Positions 9,744 to 19,730 of a stretch of DNA of 59,370 nucleotides are shown here, piece by piece. Position 1 is the first letter of the stretch. Every line of letters begins with the position of its first letter. Both the position numbers and the translations under genes were made by a program. Below the pieces are notes generated by a model. That model made no database searches. It was not told the DNA's origin and worked only from the letters and a program-made list of their open reading frames with translations. The DNA comes from Vibrio hibernica (GTDB lineage: Bacteria; Pseudomonadota; Gammaproteobacteria; Enterobacterales; Vibrionaceae), in assembly GCF_015223435.1 (NCBI RefSeq), contig NZ_VHKO01000016.1:1-59370 (forward strand), read 5' to 3'.

Positions 9744-10454
9744 ATGACCAATAAAACAAAGATATTTACTTTCAAGCAATTTTCAATATTCAGAGGTGAC
9801 TCGGGTATGGCGGTCAGTACCGATGGTGTGCTGCTCGGAGCTTGGGCACAATTACAGAATGAACATCAGATTCTCGATATTGGAACGGGAACCGGTTTAT
9901 TAGCCTTAATGTGCGCGCAGCGAAGTAGCCAAAGCCAAATACACGCCATCGATATTGATGAAGGTGCAGCTCAAGCCGCGCGATATAATGTCACACACAG
10001 TCCTTGGGCGAATAGAATACAAGTTCAACAAAGTAATATTACCGAAACTACATTTGAAAAAGGCTTTGATCGTATTATTTGTAACCCGCCTTATTTTACC
10101 TCTGGAGAAATCGCCTTAGATCACGCACGTGCCCAAGCTCGTCATACTCTGACTTTATCTCATCAGGCATTATTAACTGCATGCAAAAAAAACCTGACGA
10201 AAGAAGGTAAAGCCAGTTTTATCTTACCGAAAGTGGAAGGGACTGCTTTTATTGAATTAGCACTATCTCAAGGTTGGTTTTTAAGTCGCTTATGTCATGT
10301 TCATACCACGTCTAAAAAAACTAGCTATCGACTATTATTGGAATTAACGCTTACCCCTATCAAAACGGAGTCGAATGAGCTGGTGATACATCAAGATACT
10401 CAATACAGCGAGGCGTTTATCGCTCTCACTCAAGCCTTTTACTTAAAGATGTAA
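9744..10454 (+). CDS. trmN: tRNA1(Val) (adenine-37-N6)-methyltransferase TrmN6 (YfiC)
   Basis: Methylates N6 of A37 next to the anticodon of tRNA-Val1 using S-adenosylmethionine. The 236-residue protein has a Rossmann SAM-binding motif ILDIGTGTGLLAL (43-55), an acidic strand end AIDID (near 68-72), and the N6-adenine catalytic motif NPPYF (114-118). The N-terminal FTFKQFSIFRGDSGMAVSTD matches YfiC proteins, which share the fold with rRNA methyltransferases but have this specific N-terminus. It is followed at 97 bases by srmB, which is adjacent to yfiC in E. coli too, although there divergent. Confidence 0.93.
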   Translation: MTNKTKIFTFKQFSIFRGDSGMAVSTDGVLLGAWAQLQNEHQILDIGTGTGLLALMCAQRSSQSQIHAIDIDEGAAQAARYNVTHSPWANRIQVQQSNITETTFEKGFDRIICNPPYFTSGEIALDHARAQARHTLTLSHQALLTACKKNLTKEGKASFILPKVEGTAFIELALSQGWFLSRLCHVHTTSKKTSYRLLLELTLTPIKTESNELVIHQDTQYSEAFIALTQAFYLKM

Positions 10455-10471
10455 CTTTTAACTCTTTGGGT

Positions 10472-10478
10472 ATATAAT
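10472..10478 (+). promoter_or_regulatory. Probable -10 element for srmB
   Basis: GGGTATATAAT contains a perfect TATAAT (10473-10478) with upstream G residues resembling an extended -10, 74 bases before the srmB start. The corresponding -35 is poor. Seen in sequence; promoter activity is inference. Confidence 0.5.
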
Positions 10479-10551
10479 GCGCGACCGTTTTACCATCCCT
10501 ATTTATTGCGAGTGGTAACATCCATAACCACACGCTTGCTGGAGAATATAC

Positions 10552-11790
10552 GTGATCAGAACTTTTGCTGAACTCGAACTAGACCAAAACCTTATTTCTG
10601 CTATTGAAGATATGGGGTTCGAGCGTCCAACTCAAATTCAATCTGAAGCTATTCCACAAGCACTTGATGGTAAGGACATTCTTGCTTCAGCACCAACCGG
10701 TACGGGTAAAACAGCGGCATTTGTTCTACCCGCATTACAATTTTTACAAGACTTCCCTCGTAAACGTGCCGGCCCTGCTCGTGTATTAATCTTAACGCCG
10801 ACTCGCGAACTCGCAATGCAGGTCGCTGATCAAGCTCGTGCATTAGCGAAAAATACTAGCTTAAATGTCTTCACCATTACCGGTGGAGTCATGTATCAAG
10901 ATCACGCTGATATTCTGGCCACGACACAAGATATCGTAGTCGCAACACCAGGTCGTTTGATGGAATACATTGAAGCAGAACGCTTCGATTGTCGTGCGAT
11001 TGAATGGTTAATCCTGGATGAAGCCGACCGTATGTTGGATATGGGTTTTGGCCCTGTCGTGGATCGCTTATCGGCTGAATGTCGCTGGCGTAAACAAACC
11101 CTTTTATTCTCAGCCACACTTGAAGGTAAAGGCGTTGAAGGGTTCACGGCCGATCTTCTTAAAGATCCAGTCAGACTTGAAGCTGATCCTTCACGTCGCG
11201 AGCGTAAGAAAATCACTCAGTGGTATCATCGCGCTGATTCCTCTATCCATAAATTATCATTACTCAAGCATATTTTGACTGAGCAAGCTGAACGCACCAT
11301 TATTTTTGTTAATACCCGTGAGCGCCTTGCTGCGCTGCGTGGACAATTAGAAAGTGCCCAGATTATTTGCTCATGGATACAAGGCGAAATGCCTCAAGAT
11401 CGTCGAAACAACGCGATTACTCGTTTTCGTGAAGGGGAAGTCAATATCCTCATCGCCACGGATATTGCCGCTCGAGGTATCGATTTACCAGATGTTAGCC
11501 ATGTCATTAACTACGATATGCCTCGTACCGCCGATGTCTATTTACATCGTATCGGACGTACTGCTCGAGCAGGTAAAAAAGGTAATGCGATTTCAATTGT
11601 AGCTGCCCACGACCAAGAGATGATTGAGCGTGTCATGCGTTATATCAAAGAAGAAATAAAAGAACGTTATATTAAAGATATGCGTCCAGAACACAAAAAA
11701 CCGGCCCTGAAAAAGAAAAACAAGAAAAAAGTCAAAGCTGCTGCTGCCGCGAAGAAAAAGACGCCAGTAAAGAAGAAAAAGAAAGCTTAA
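10552..11790 (+). CDS. srmB: ATP-dependent DEAD-box RNA helicase SrmB
   Basis: Helps assemble the 50S ribosomal subunit at an early stage. The 412-residue protein has Q motif FERPTQIQ (23-30), Walker A APTGTGKT (47-54), PTREL, TPGR, DEAD box 156-159 (LILDEADRMLDMGF), SAT, and the C-terminal ARGID and HRIGRTARAG motifs. A very basic tail of repeated Lys/Ala (about 380-412) probably binds RNA. It is an SrmB rather than RhlE/DbpA by FAELELDQ and ERKKITQWY. The start is GTG at 10552 with ribosome-binding site GGAG seven bases upstream; this start gives the family N-terminus. Confidence 0.95.
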   Translation: MIRTFAELELDQNLISAIEDMGFERPTQIQSEAIPQALDGKDILASAPTGTGKTAAFVLPALQFLQDFPRKRAGPARVLILTPTRELAMQVADQARALAKNTSLNVFTITGGVMYQDHADILATTQDIVVATPGRLMEYIEAERFDCRAIEWLILDEADRMLDMGFGPVVDRLSAECRWRKQTLLFSATLEGKGVEGFTADLLKDPVRLEADPSRRERKKITQWYHRADSSIHKLSLLKHILTEQAERTIIFVNTRERLAALRGQLESAQIICSWIQGEMPQDRRNNAITRFREGEVNILIATDIAARGIDLPDVSHVINYDMPRTADVYLHRIGRTARAGKKGNAISIVAAHDQEMIERVMRYIKEEIKERYIKDMRPEHKKPALKKKNKKKVKAAAAAKKKTPVKKKKKA

Positions 11791-11817
11791 GCTGAAATAT
11801 AGCTTAGAGGAAAATCT

Positions 11818-11848
11818 AAAAAGGGAGCCTATATTTGCTCCCTTTTTT
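11818..11848. terminator. Terminator between srmB and yaaA
   Basis: Stem AAAAAGGGAGC / GCTCCCTTTTT with an eight-base loop and six T at its end; A-run on the other side makes it usable by both convergent genes. Confidence 0.9.
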
Positions 11849-11875
11849 AATGGCTATTTTGCTCACTAAAGTGAC

Positions 11876-11915
11876 ATATACCAAAAGTGATTGAAGCTTA
11901 AAGTAAGATGGGCAT
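11876..11915. repeat. Short degenerate copy of an intergenic inverted repeat
   Basis: Begins ATATACCAAAAGTGATTGAA and ends AAGTAAGATGGGCAT. The same half-sites, in the same arrangement but further apart, occur at 32729-32810 (ATATCCAAAGTAATTGAAG and CAAGTAAGACGGGTATA). This looks like a mobile or REP-like intergenic element of the kind scattered in Vibrio chromosomes. Here the inner part is deleted. Confidence 0.55.
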
Positions 11916-11918
11916 CAA

Positions 11919-12695
11919 CTACTTCTGCTCTTCTCGTTTGAAAACTAATTCTGTTGCCGTTGATTCAGCTTTCACAAAATAATATCCCGAAATATCAAAC
12001 TGTTTCAATTGCTCCAGAGTGTTCACTTCATTTTCAATAATATAGCGCGCCATCATACCGCGAGCTTTTTTAGCATAAAAACTGATCACTTTATAAGTGC
12101 CATTTTTACAATCTTTAAACACCGGAGTAATGATAGTTCCGTCGACCTTCTTCGGTTTCACTGCTTTAAAATATTCATTCGACGCTAAGTTAATCACTGT
12201 AGAATCACCTTGAGCGGCCAATGCTTGATTAACTGCATCAGTAATAATATCGCCCCAGAATTGATACAAATTAGTTCCACGCCCATTCGCAAGACGAGTC
12301 CCCATTTCAAGCCGATAAGGTTGCATTAAATCCAAAGGCTTTAAGAGACCATATAAACCAGACAACATACGCAAATGTGATTGTGCAAATTCAAGGTTGG
12401 TATCTGAAAGACTCTCAGCATCCAAACCGGTATACACATCACCTTTAAAAGCAAAAATAGCTTGGCGAGCATTATCGAAATCAAAGGTTGGTCGCCATTG
12501 CTCAAAACGAGCCACATTCAAACCTGCAATTTTGTCACTAACCTTCATTAAGCTTGAAATGTCGTTAGGCGTAAGCTTACGGCACACATCAATCAATTCT
12601 GCCGAATGCTCAACAAACTCTGGCAGAGTATGGTTTTGAGTGCTCAGTGGTGAGTCATAATCCAATGTCTTTGCAGGGGAAACCAAAATCAACAT
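11919..12695 (-). CDS. yaaA: Peroxide-stress protein YaaA
   Basis: A 258-residue member of the YaaA/UPF0246 family. In E. coli, YaaA is induced by OxyR and limits free intracellular iron during hydrogen peroxide stress; it has a DNA-binding helix-hairpin-helix-like fold. The family N-terminus [16 protein letters not shown], the block [22 protein letters not shown] and the Lys-rich core with F-Y-AKKARG are all present. Convergent with srmB and downstream of the symporter terminator. No obvious OxyR site was recognised by eye, so peroxide regulation here is only by analogy. Confidence 0.93.
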   Translation of the reverse strand: MLILVSPAKTLDYDSPLSTQNHTLPEFVEHSAELIDVCRKLTPNDISSLMKVSDKIAGLNVARFEQWRPTFDFDNARQAIFAFKGDVYTGLDAESLSDTNLEFAQSHLRMLSGLYGLLKPLDLMQPYRLEMGTRLANGRGTNLYQFWGDIITDAVNQALAAQGDSTVINLASNEYFKAVKPKKVDGTIITPVFKDCKNGTYKVISFYAKKARGMMARYIIENEVNTLEQLKQFDISGYYFVKAESTATELVFKREEQK

Positions 12696-12734
12696 AATTC
12701 ATCCGTTCATTGAGAAGATTAATATTCAATATAA

Positions 12735-12767
12735 CAAAAAAAACCGCACATCACTGTACGGTTTTTT
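12735..12767 (-). terminator. Terminator after the alanine/glycine symporter
   Basis: A/U-flanked hairpin with stem AAAACCG / CGGTTTT extended by an imperfect inner helix. On the minus strand it ends in a run of eight U, about 40 bases after the symporter stop codon. Confidence 0.7.
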
Positions 12768-12805
12768 CTATTACTGCAATAAGATTCAATAACACAAGCA
12801 AGAGA

Positions 12806-14236
12806 TTATTTATTCTCTTCTTTCCCCCATACACCGGGTTCGATTTGTGACATCAACTCGGGGAAATCATCCGCTTTAAAAGTGGGTAATTTACCTTCAT
12901 CTAATTGCTTATTATAATCTTTCGCAAGTTTAATAACGATACCAGAAAGCAATATAATAGCGACTAAGTTAACCATCGCCATTAACCCCATCGATGCATC
13001 TGCCAAAGCCCAAACGGTTGGAAGCGTGGCTAAAGAGCCAAACATTACCATCGCCAAGACAATCACACGAAAGATATTCTTAGCATGACGTGACTTTTTG
13101 AAGATAAACATAATGTTACCTTCTGCGTAAGAGTAGTTAGCAATGATTGAGGTGAATGCAAAGAAGAAAATAGCAATCGCAACAAACACTTTACCCCATT
13201 CACCGACTTGAGAGCTCAATGCATTTTGAGTCAGGATGATACCGGTTACTTCGCTATGAGGAACATATTCACCTGATAATAAAATAATAGATACCGTCGC
13301 CGTACAGATCACAATCGTATCCACAAACACACCTAGCATTTGTACATAGCCCTGTGATGCTGGGTGTGGTGGATAAGGCGTTGCCGCTGCTGCCGCATTT
13401 GGCGCAGAACCCATACCCGCTTCATTGGAGAACAAACCACGAGCCACACCCGTTTTAACTGCATTCATGACCGCATAACCGACACCACCAGCCGCGGCTT
13501 CTTGTAGGCCAAATGCGCTCTTAAAGATAAGCTCTAGCGCACCAGGAACTCGGTCTAAATTCATTGCAATAACGATCACAGCTAAAATTAAGTAGAAAAT
13601 AGCCATAATAGGAACAAGAATTTCAGCGGTACGAGCAATTTTACGAATACCGCCAAAAATAACAAATCCAGACAGCACGACTAAAACGCCACCGACCATG
13701 GCTTTATTCCAATTGAAAGCGGTATGCATAGCATCAGCAATCGAGTTTGACTGCACTGCATTGAAAACTAAACCGAAAGCAATAATGAGGAAGATGGCGA
13801 ATAAAATCCCCATCCAACGCATCCCTAGACCTTTCTCCATGTAATACGCAGGACCGCCACAATAAATGCCGTCATCACCACGCATTTTATACAGTTGAGC
13901 TAATGTACTTTCTGCAAATGCCGTCGCCATGCCTAGCATTGCAATTAACCACATCCAAAAAATAGCACCAGGGCCACCAACCGTTAACGCAACAGCAACA
14001 CCCGCCATGTTCCCTGTGCCAACACGTGCCGCAAGACTAGTACAGAAAGCTTGAAACGATGAAATGCCAGAAACATCTGCTTTACGGCTATTTTTTAATA
14101 CCGAAAACATATGACCAAAATGGCGGAATTGAATAAAACCAAGGCGTAATGTAAAAAAGATACCAACCCCAACCAATAAATAAACTAAAATCGATCCCCA
14201 AAGTAGATCGTTTAACAACGCGAGTAGATCCGTCAC
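12806..14236 (-). CDS. Alanine or glycine:Na+ symporter (AGCS family)
   Basis: Inner-membrane carrier importing alanine or glycine with sodium. The 476-residue product has about 11 hydrophobic segments and AGCS signatures: the N-terminal FTLRLGFIQFRHF, ARVGTGNMAGVA, GGPGAIFWMW, and FSNEAGMGSAPNAAAAA. I take the start as GTG 14236 (VTDLLALLNDLLWGS), which has GAGGT a few bases upstream, instead of an ATG 42 bases further out that adds hydrophobic residues outside the family. It is preceded by a long leader (see the 14237-14988 entry) in which no glycine riboswitch core was recognised. Confidence 0.92.
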   Translation of the reverse strand: MTDLLALLNDLLWGSILVYLLVGVGIFFTLRLGFIQFRHFGHMFSVLKNSRKADVSGISSFQAFCTSLAARVGTGNMAGVAVALTVGGPGAIFWMWLIAMLGMATAFAESTLAQLYKMRGDDGIYCGGPAYYMEKGLGMRWMGILFAIFLIIAFGLVFNAVQSNSIADAMHTAFNWNKAMVGGVLVVLSGFVIFGGIRKIARTAEILVPIMAIFYLILAVIVIAMNLDRVPGALELIFKSAFGLQEAAAGGVGYAVMNAVKTGVARGLFSNEAGMGSAPNAAAAATPYPPHPASQGYVQMLGVFVDTIVICTATVSIILLSGEYVPHSEVTGIILTQNALSSQVGEWGKVFVAIAIFFFAFTSIIANYSYAEGNIMFIFKKSRHAKNIFRVIVLAMVMFGSLATLPTVWALADASMGLMAMVNLVAIILLSGIVIKLAKDYNKQLDEGKLPTFKADDFPELMSQIEPGVWGKEENK

Positions 14237-14988
14237 GTAAACCTCATATATTATTATGATAACATTCACACCCGCCATAACCTGGCAGGTTCCTTATGTT
14301 TTATCTTTTCTATCCCCTCTAAGTTAAGCGGCGACTTCAACTATTTTAAGTTTCTATAAAAGCCAGCTTTAGAGTCGTAGAGAAAAGCAAAACACTGACA
14401 CTTTTCATTTCTTAGTGCCCATCAAATATTCCGACCGGCAGGATAATGCAGCCTTCAGCCTCAAAAATCAATATGAGTTTTATCTCATAACTATGCATTA
14501 TTTAACCATTTAGTGTTAAATATTCGATATATTAAATCAGTAAAATGTCATATTTATAGTATTTAAATCTGATGTCAGCCCGATTTAAATATTAGCTATA
14601 TAGAAAAAACAAATTGAACTCATCCAAAAAACACTAACTGAAACAAGGTATTTAGCGAACTAAACTTCCTAAAAAATATTTTCACTCCAAAATCAAAACT
14701 CTCCCCCGAAACATCCAATTACCTCATGCAAAATAAAGCAATGATCCATTAACACTCCCAGGAAAACTAGATGCTATTTTTTTATGTACAGAAAAGTAAA
14801 TAACCGATTCTTAATCAAAAATATTAAAACTTTGATGAGCATTGCAAAATGATATAAAAGTTTCATTATTTCGAAATAAATGAGAAATAGTTCAAAGTTA
14901 ACCTTTGAAAAAGTGTGATATCAATGACCTCTAAGAAAAGTGCAATCTGTGCTTTGCTTAGAAAATTATAGTAGAGAGGGATCGTATT
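14237..14988. other. 752-bp intergenic region between divergent genes
   Basis: Strongly AT-rich and without a convincing coding frame. It must contain promoters for the symporter (minus) and the DUF3545 gene (plus). Seen in it: a small hairpin ATGAG-TTTTAT-CTCAT at 14473-14488 and, near the symporter start, a stem formed by CCTGCCA and TGGCGGG (minus strand, about 14268-14286). No riboswitch, tRNA or known small RNA was recognised. A small RNA cannot be excluded. Confidence 0.5.
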
Positions 14989-15174
14989 ATGGAAAGCTTT
15001 CAATTAGATGAAATAATGAACATGGAAACTGACCAATATCGCTCAACCAGAGCAAAAGCGACCAAACGAAAATGGAGAGAAATAGAAGCGATTCAAGACA
15101 GGCGGTTACTCCAAAAAGAGTTAATGGAGTTGGATTTTACGCGTGAATATAAACTTTCTGACATCCAAATTTAA
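14989..15174 (+). CDS. DUF3545 family small basic protein
   Basis: A 61-residue charged protein, MESFQLDEIMNME at the N-terminus then a Lys/Arg-rich core TKRKWREIEAIQDRRLLQKE. I recognise this core as the conserved block of DUF3545, a short family found in Vibrio and neighbours with no known function. It is predicted helical, with no signal peptide or membrane segment. A good ribosome-binding site (AGAGGGA, about 8 bases before the ATG) and a strong terminator 45 bases downstream support a real monocistronic gene despite its size. Confidence 0.75.
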   Translation: MESFQLDEIMNMETDQYRSTRAKATKRKWREIEAIQDRRLLQKELMELDFTREYKLSDIQI

Positions 15175-15215
15175 CGTTAACTTTTTCACTATTAACATTT
15201 GATATATTTACTTAT

Positions 15216-15246
15216 CAAAAATAGGCGCCCATCGTGCCTATTTTTT
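15216..15246. terminator. Bidirectional terminator
   Basis: Stem AAAATAGGC / GCCTATTTT with a seven- to nine-base loop and flanking A and T runs, between the DUF3545 gene and the convergent hemerythrin gene. Confidence 0.88.
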
Positions 15247-15263
15247 GAAGAAAATCCGAGCAT

Positions 15264-15797
15264 CTACTGCGATATCAACGCCTGTAATTTGGCGTAATCA
15301 TTTTCGATGTCCGACCCAAATAATGGGTCTTTATCCTCCTCCCCCCATAGCTTTTCAACTTGCTGCCAGTCTTGAGCGGTAAACATTTTTTTTAATTGAG
15401 GTAAAATTTCACGTTCTTCAAAATCAAGATGCTTTTTTTGCTGATGGATAAAATGCGCTAAAGCCTGATAACACACATCATTAGGTACCACTGCATCATT
15501 ATTTACCATTTCAACTAAGTCAGAAAACTCTCGTGTTACTTGCGCTAATTCAGAATGGGCCAAAGCTAAATTAGCAATTTTTTCACTTTCACCATAATGC
15601 TCTAAATAATAGTGATAAATAATATCTTCTTTAGGGTGATGAGTTTGTTCGGAATGCCGCTGAAGATAATGGATAATTTCCGCTACCACTTTATAGTCAA
15701 CGGGTTCTTCTGATTTTAAATTATGAAGAATATCATCTAAAATGACTAACAACCGCACCATATAGCTGTGCTCTCGACTTACGATATCGCTTAACAT
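15264..15797 (-). CDS. Hemerythrin HHE-domain protein
   Basis: A 177-residue, all-helical cytoplasmic protein with the spaced His/Glu ligands of a di-iron hemerythrin fold: REHSYMVRLL near the N-terminus, HSEQTHHPKEDIIYHYYLEH about 50-70, a central AHSEL, and FIHQQKKHLDFEEREILP near 125-142. Such proteins bind oxygen or nitric oxide or act in iron/redox stress. The role of this one is unknown. The start is set at 15797 because AAGGAG lies six bases before that ATG; the ATG at 15815 would overlap the ribosome-binding site. It stands alone between ung and the DUF3545 gene. Confidence 0.85.
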   Translation of the reverse strand: MLSDIVSREHSYMVRLLVILDDILHNLKSEEPVDYKVVAEIIHYLQRHSEQTHHPKEDIIYHYYLEHYGESEKIANLALAHSELAQVTREFSDLVEMVNNDAVVPNDVCYQALAHFIHQQKKHLDFEEREILPQLKKMFTAQDWQQVEKLWGEEDKDPLFGSDIENDYAKLQALISQ

Positions 15798-15920
15798 AAC
15801 CATCTCCTTGTACATTTTTCAATCATCTCTTTACTATAGACCCATTTAAGCCCTCACACTTATCACCGATCAATAAATCCCCTAAAACGCTAAACAACTA
15901 ATCTAAAAACAAATCAGAAA

Positions 15921-16595
15921 TCAGCACGGTTCCATCGGTAATGACCAGTCAATTGGGGCTTTGTTCAATGAATCAAGCAGCTGATTCGTTTGAGAAAAAT
16001 GCTGACAACCTAAAAAACCACGATGTGCCGATAGTGGAGAAGGATGCGGCGCCGACAACACGAAATGTTTATTAGTATCAATTTTAGAACCTTTCTTTTG
16101 CGCATGTGCTCCCCATAATAGGAAAATAACGCCTGATAGATCTTGATTAATTTGTTCAATAATATGATCAGTAAACGTTTCCCACCCCGACTTTGCATGA
16201 GAATGTGCCTTACCTTGTTCAACCGTTAACACGGTATTAAGCAGTAAAACTCCCTGCTTGGCCCAACGTTCTAAATAACCATGTTTAGGCGTAATAAAAC
16301 CATCAATATCCTGGGCTAGTTCCTTATAAATATTCGCTAATGACGGCGGCGTTTTAACGTTAGGCAGTACAGAAAAAGCCAAACCATGCGCTTGATTCAG
16401 ACCGTGGTAAGGATCTTGCCCAAGAATAACCACTTTAACCTGCTCAAATGGTGTGAAGTCAAAAGCACTAAACACCTGATCTTGAGGTGGGAAGATCGCA
16501 ATATTGTGATTTGATCTTTGTTCCGCCAAAAACGTGAGTAGTTGCTGAAAGTAAGGTAGCGATTGTTGTTGCCTTATTATTGTTGCCCAATTCAT
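15921..16595 (-). CDS. ung: Uracil-DNA glycosylase
   Basis: Removes uracil from DNA, starting base-excision repair. The 224-residue enzyme has the water-activating motif GQDPYH (59-64, catalytic D61), the uracil-binding [12 protein letters not shown] and the DNA-intercalation loop HPSPLSA (184-190, catalytic H184). The start at ATG 16595 ([16 protein letters not shown]) fits the family and follows GGTGATGAA; an ATG at 16634 would add 13 residues not found in Ung. It is divergent from grcA, as in E. coli, where yfiD and ung are neighbours. Confidence 0.97.
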   Translation of the reverse strand: MNWATIIRQQQSLPYFQQLLTFLAEQRSNHNIAIFPPQDQVFSAFDFTPFEQVKVVILGQDPYHGLNQAHGLAFSVLPNVKTPPSLANIYKELAQDIDGFITPKHGYLERWAKQGVLLLNTVLTVEQGKAHSHAKSGWETFTDHIIEQINQDLSGVIFLLWGAHAQKKGSKIDTNKHFVLSAPHPSPLSAHRGFLGCQHFSQTNQLLDSLNKAPIDWSLPMEPC

Positions 16596-16813
16596 TTCAT
16601 CACCATTATTATAATTAAATTCACTCAAACACATTCAGTTTGGCGTCCCCTAAAATTAAATCGACATAAAGTACCAAATCAACGTGCTGTAAAGCCACAC
16701 AAACCAATCTTAACTTTATTTAAATCTTTAAAAAATAGCTCCAACCATTGTTAAATCAGGCTTTATTTACAACAAGCAGCCGTATCAGTAATCGAAATAA
16801 ACTTCGTAATTTA

Positions 16814-16857
16814 TTGACCTGTATCAATATTAACCCTTTAGTTAATATGCATATAAT
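16814..16857 (+). promoter_or_regulatory. FNR-type promoter of grcA
   Basis: TTGACCTGTATCAA (16814-16827) matches the FNR consensus TTGAT-N4-ATCAA at nine of ten fixed positions. A perfect -10 TATAAT sits at 16852-16857. With a start near 16864, the FNR box is centred about 43 bases upstream, the class II activator position. The ATG follows about 60 bases later. This agrees with anaerobic FNR activation of yfiD in E. coli. FNR binding is inferred from the match. Confidence 0.82.
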
Positions 16858-16924
16858 ATCGCCATCAAGTCGACTGACATATAAAGGCTTTTATTCATTA
16901 CACGAAAGTGGCAAAGGAGATCGC

Positions 16925-17302
16925 ATGATCAAAGGCATTCAAATTACTAAAGCAAAAAACGATAAATTAATCAATTCAATCTGGCTGTTAGACAACGAGA
17001 AGAATGAAGCTCGTTGTGTGGCTGCAGAAGCAGGTTTTACAGCTGACCAAATAGTTGCAACTGAGACACTAGGCGAAATCGAATACCGTGAAGTTGCAAT
17101 TGAATCGGCACCACGCGTGGAAGGTGGTCAACACCTAAATGTGAACGTACTTTCTCGTGAAACTCTTGAAGATGCAGTTGCTCACCCAGAGAACTATCCA
17201 CAATTAACGATTCGTGTTTCTGGTTATGCGGTTCGTTTCAACTCTCTGACGACAGAACAACAACAAGACGTTATCGCTCGTACTTTTACAGAAAGCATGT
17301 AA
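16925..17302 (+). CDS. grcA: Autonomous glycyl radical cofactor GrcA (YfiD)
   Basis: A 125-residue protein that replaces the oxygen-damaged C-terminal radical domain of pyruvate formate-lyase, restoring activity when oxygen reappears. The C-terminal [17 protein letters not shown] carries the radical glycine at G100. The N-terminal [13 protein letters not shown] and the central [18 protein letters not shown] match E. coli YfiD. The start ATG 16925 has GGAG about six bases upstream; a frame opening at 16748 is not part of the protein. The FNR box upstream predicts induction under oxygen limitation. Confidence 0.97.
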   Translation: MIKGIQITKAKNDKLINSIWLLDNEKNEARCVAAEAGFTADQIVATETLGEIEYREVAIESAPRVEGGQHLNVNVLSRETLEDAVAHPENYPQLTIRVSGYAVRFNSLTTEQQQDVIARTFTESM

Positions 17303-17343
17303 GTTTTCATTGCTAGGATATTAGTTTCTAACCTCTAAAAATC

Positions 17344-17374
17344 AAAAAAGGTGCTCACATTGAGCACCTTTTTA
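17344..17374. terminator. Terminator between grcA and thrC
   Basis: Eight-base perfect stem GGTGCTCA / TGAGCACC with a three-base loop, preceded by A6 and followed by T5, between convergent grcA and thrC. Confidence 0.9.
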
Positions 17375-17449
17375 TTGTTCATTACTAGAGACTAACATTT
17401 CCTCTCAACAAACCTAATCTATCTTAAAACCTAAACTCTCTTAACAAAC

Positions 17450-18754
17450 CTAAGCTTGTACTCTTCTTAATACCACTTTCAATAGATCAAAATTGGCAGC
17501 TAAATCTTCTGATAACAATTCCATTGCACCATGCTTTGCAAGTGGTGCAGGCACATCAATATCAGTACCTAGGATCTCATCCACCACTTCTTTAAACTTA
17601 GCTGGATGTGCAGTGCATAAGAATAACCCGGTCTCACCTTGTTGCAACTGTTCCGTTAGCACGCGGTAGGCAATCGCGCCATGTGGCTCGCACAGGTAAC
17701 CAAGTTGATTTAATTCAACTACTGATTCTGCGCTTTGCGTATCCGTTACCATTCCTTTACCTAACGTATCTAAACCCCAACCTTTAATACGGCACAACTC
17801 TTCAATACGTGGCCAGTTATTCGGTTGGCTCACATCCATTGCATTTGAGGTAGTCGCAATCGTTGGTTTTGGATCCCATTTCCCCGTTTCAAGATAACGC
17901 GGCACGGTATCATTAGCATTCGTCGCAGCAATGAAACGCTTAACAGGCAAGCCTAATGCTTTAGCCAATAAGCCTGCCGTTAAATTACCAAAGTTACCGC
18001 TTGGTACCGAAATAACTAAGTTTTCACGTTCCGTTTTGCTCATTTGAGATGCAGCTTCAAAGTAATAACAGATCTGCGCCATTAAGCGACTAATATTAAT
18101 AGAGTTCGCCGAATTCAAACCAATTTCTTCACGTAAAGGCTGATCATCGAATGCTTGTTTTACTAGTGCCTGACAAGCATCAAAATCACCGTCAATGGCA
18201 ACCGTGTGAATGTTTCCACCTAAAGTACAAAACAACTTTTCTTGCAGCGGACTGATCTTTCCTTTTGGATATAAGATCACCACATTAATATTTTCCATGC
18301 CATAAAAAGCATGAGCAACCGCAGCCCCAGTATCACCAGATGTAGCGGTTAAGATCGTTATTTTTTGATTTTTATCTGCCCCTTCTTTTGGTAAAGAGAC
18401 AGCCGCCAATGATTGCGCCATAAAACGGCCACCAAAGTCTTTAAACGCTAAAGTCGGACCATGGAATAATTCCAACGCATACACGCCATCTTTTATTGAT
18501 TTAATCGGTGCTGGAAATTGAAATGCAGCACCCACAAGTTGTTGAACTTGTTCTTTAGGCAATTCATCGCCAATTAATGCTGATAGAATTTTACTGCTAC
18601 GAGGAATAAAACCTTCGGCTAATAAGGCATCGATATCATCAAATTGTGGAATATCCGATGGGAAAAAGAGACCTTGATTTCTCCCTAGTCCTTGGCCTAC
18701 TGCTTGGCCGAAAGAGACTTGCTCATCATTTTCTTTGATATTGTACAGCTTCAT
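17450..18754 (-). CDS. thrC: Threonine synthase
   Basis: Last enzyme of threonine biosynthesis: O-phospho-L-homoserine plus water gives threonine and phosphate, with pyridoxal phosphate. The 434-residue product has the PLP lysine K105 in [16 protein letters not shown], the SGDTGAA phosphate-binding motif and SVPSGNFGN. The ATG overlaps the thrB stop by four bases (ATGA), indicating coupled translation. Third gene of thrABC. Its length and motifs are normal for the gammaproteobacterial form. Confidence 0.97.
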   Translation of the reverse strand: MKLYNIKENDEQVSFGQAVGQGLGRNQGLFFPSDIPQFDDIDALLAEGFIPRSSKILSALIGDELPKEQVQQLVGAAFQFPAPIKSIKDGVYALELFHGPTLAFKDFGGRFMAQSLAAVSLPKEGADKNQKITILTATSGDTGAAVAHAFYGMENINVVILYPKGKISPLQEKLFCTLGGNIHTVAIDGDFDACQALVKQAFDDQPLREEIGLNSANSINISRLMAQICYYFEAASQMSKTERENLVISVPSGNFGNLTAGLLAKALGLPVKRFIAATNANDTVPRYLETGKWDPKPTIATTSNAMDVSQPNNWPRIEELCRIKGWGLDTLGKGMVTDTQSAESVVELNQLGYLCEPHGAIAYRVLTEQLQQGETGLFLCTAHPAKFKEVVDEILGTDIDVPAPLAKHGAMELLSEDLAANFDLLKVVLRRVQA

Positions 18755-19728
18755 AATTCACTTCCTGTTACGCTCGAACCATCCTTGTCTAAGCGACAAA
18801 TATGCACGAAACCTTCTTCGTTTTGTAGGTAATTTTCTTCTAACCAATTTGCGACGCGCTCTGCCACATCTTTTTTCGAACAAATTGTAAAAATAGTTGG
18901 TCCAGAACCAGAAATGCCGCAAGCCAATGCACCCGCCGACATCGCATACTGACGCGCTTGCGCAAAGCCAGGTAACAGCTTCTCACGATATGGTTCAGCG
19001 ATCACGTCTTTGATGAGTTTTGCTGCCAGCTCTGGTTGCCCTGAATGACAAGCATGAATAAAACCACCTAAATGACGACCATGCGCAATAATATCTTGGC
19101 GACGATATTGCGATGGTAAAATCGAACGAGCTTCAGCCGTGGACACTTTAATTCCCGGATACGCCATCACCCAGTACCATTCATCAAAACACGGGACTTC
19201 TTGACTAATAATGCCTAGCTCTTCAAGCATTAATTGCAAGCCACCCAAATAGCACGGCGCAACATTATCATAGTGTACTCCACCAGATATTTGACCTTCC
19301 ATCTCGCCCATTAAAGCAAGCAGATCCATTTCAGATAAAGGTTCACCATGGAAACGGTTAAGCGCATCTAACGCAGCCACAATAGAACAAGCACTCGATC
19401 CTAAACCAGAACCAATTGGCATGTTCTTTTCAAGCGTCATTTCTAACGGTAAAAGTTCAATGCCTTTTTTATCTAATTCACGAGCAAAAACACGCCAGCA
19501 ATCGTAGATAATATTTTCTTTAGGGTTAGTGGGTAGTTTACTGACAAAGCGGCCAGCGGTTTTTAATTCAAATGGAACATCACTATCACTCGATGTCACC
19601 TGAACGCGATCGCCGAGTAACGTGCCATCGATAGGAGAAACAGCCGCACCTAAAACATCAAAGCCAACACTCACATTACCAATAGAGGCAGGAGCATAAA
19701 CAACAACACTTTCATTTTTCATCGTCAT
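18751..19728 (-). CDS. thrB: Homoserine kinase
   Basis: GHMP-family kinase that phosphorylates L-homoserine with ATP. The 325-residue protein has the family N-terminus [19 protein letters not shown], the glycine-rich ATP loop [18 protein letters not shown] (about 107-124) and the C-terminal [12 protein letters not shown] motif. The start at 19728 (MTMKNES) is chosen because AGGAG lies seven bases before it. Two bases separate it from the thrA stop and it overlaps thrC by four, the usual compact thrABC arrangement. Confidence 0.97.
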   Translation of the reverse strand: MTMKNESVVVYAPASIGNVSVGFDVLGAAVSPIDGTLLGDRVQVTSSDSDVPFELKTAGRFVSKLPTNPKENIIYDCWRVFARELDKKGIELLPLEMTLEKNMPIGSGLGSSACSIVAALDALNRFHGEPLSEMDLLALMGEMEGQISGGVHYDNVAPCYLGGLQLMLEELGIISQEVPCFDEWYWVMAYPGIKVSTAEARSILPSQYRRQDIIAHGRHLGGFIHACHSGQPELAAKLIKDVIAEPYREKLLPGFAQARQYAMSAGALACGISGSGPTIFTICSKKDVAERVANWLEENYLQNEEGFVHICRLDKDGSSVTGSEL

Positions 19729-19730
19729 AA

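Noticed and set aside
14237..14520. Glycine riboswitch before the alanine/glycine symporter
   Set aside because: The conserved glycine-aptamer core expected in a tandem switch was not found on the minus strand by eye.
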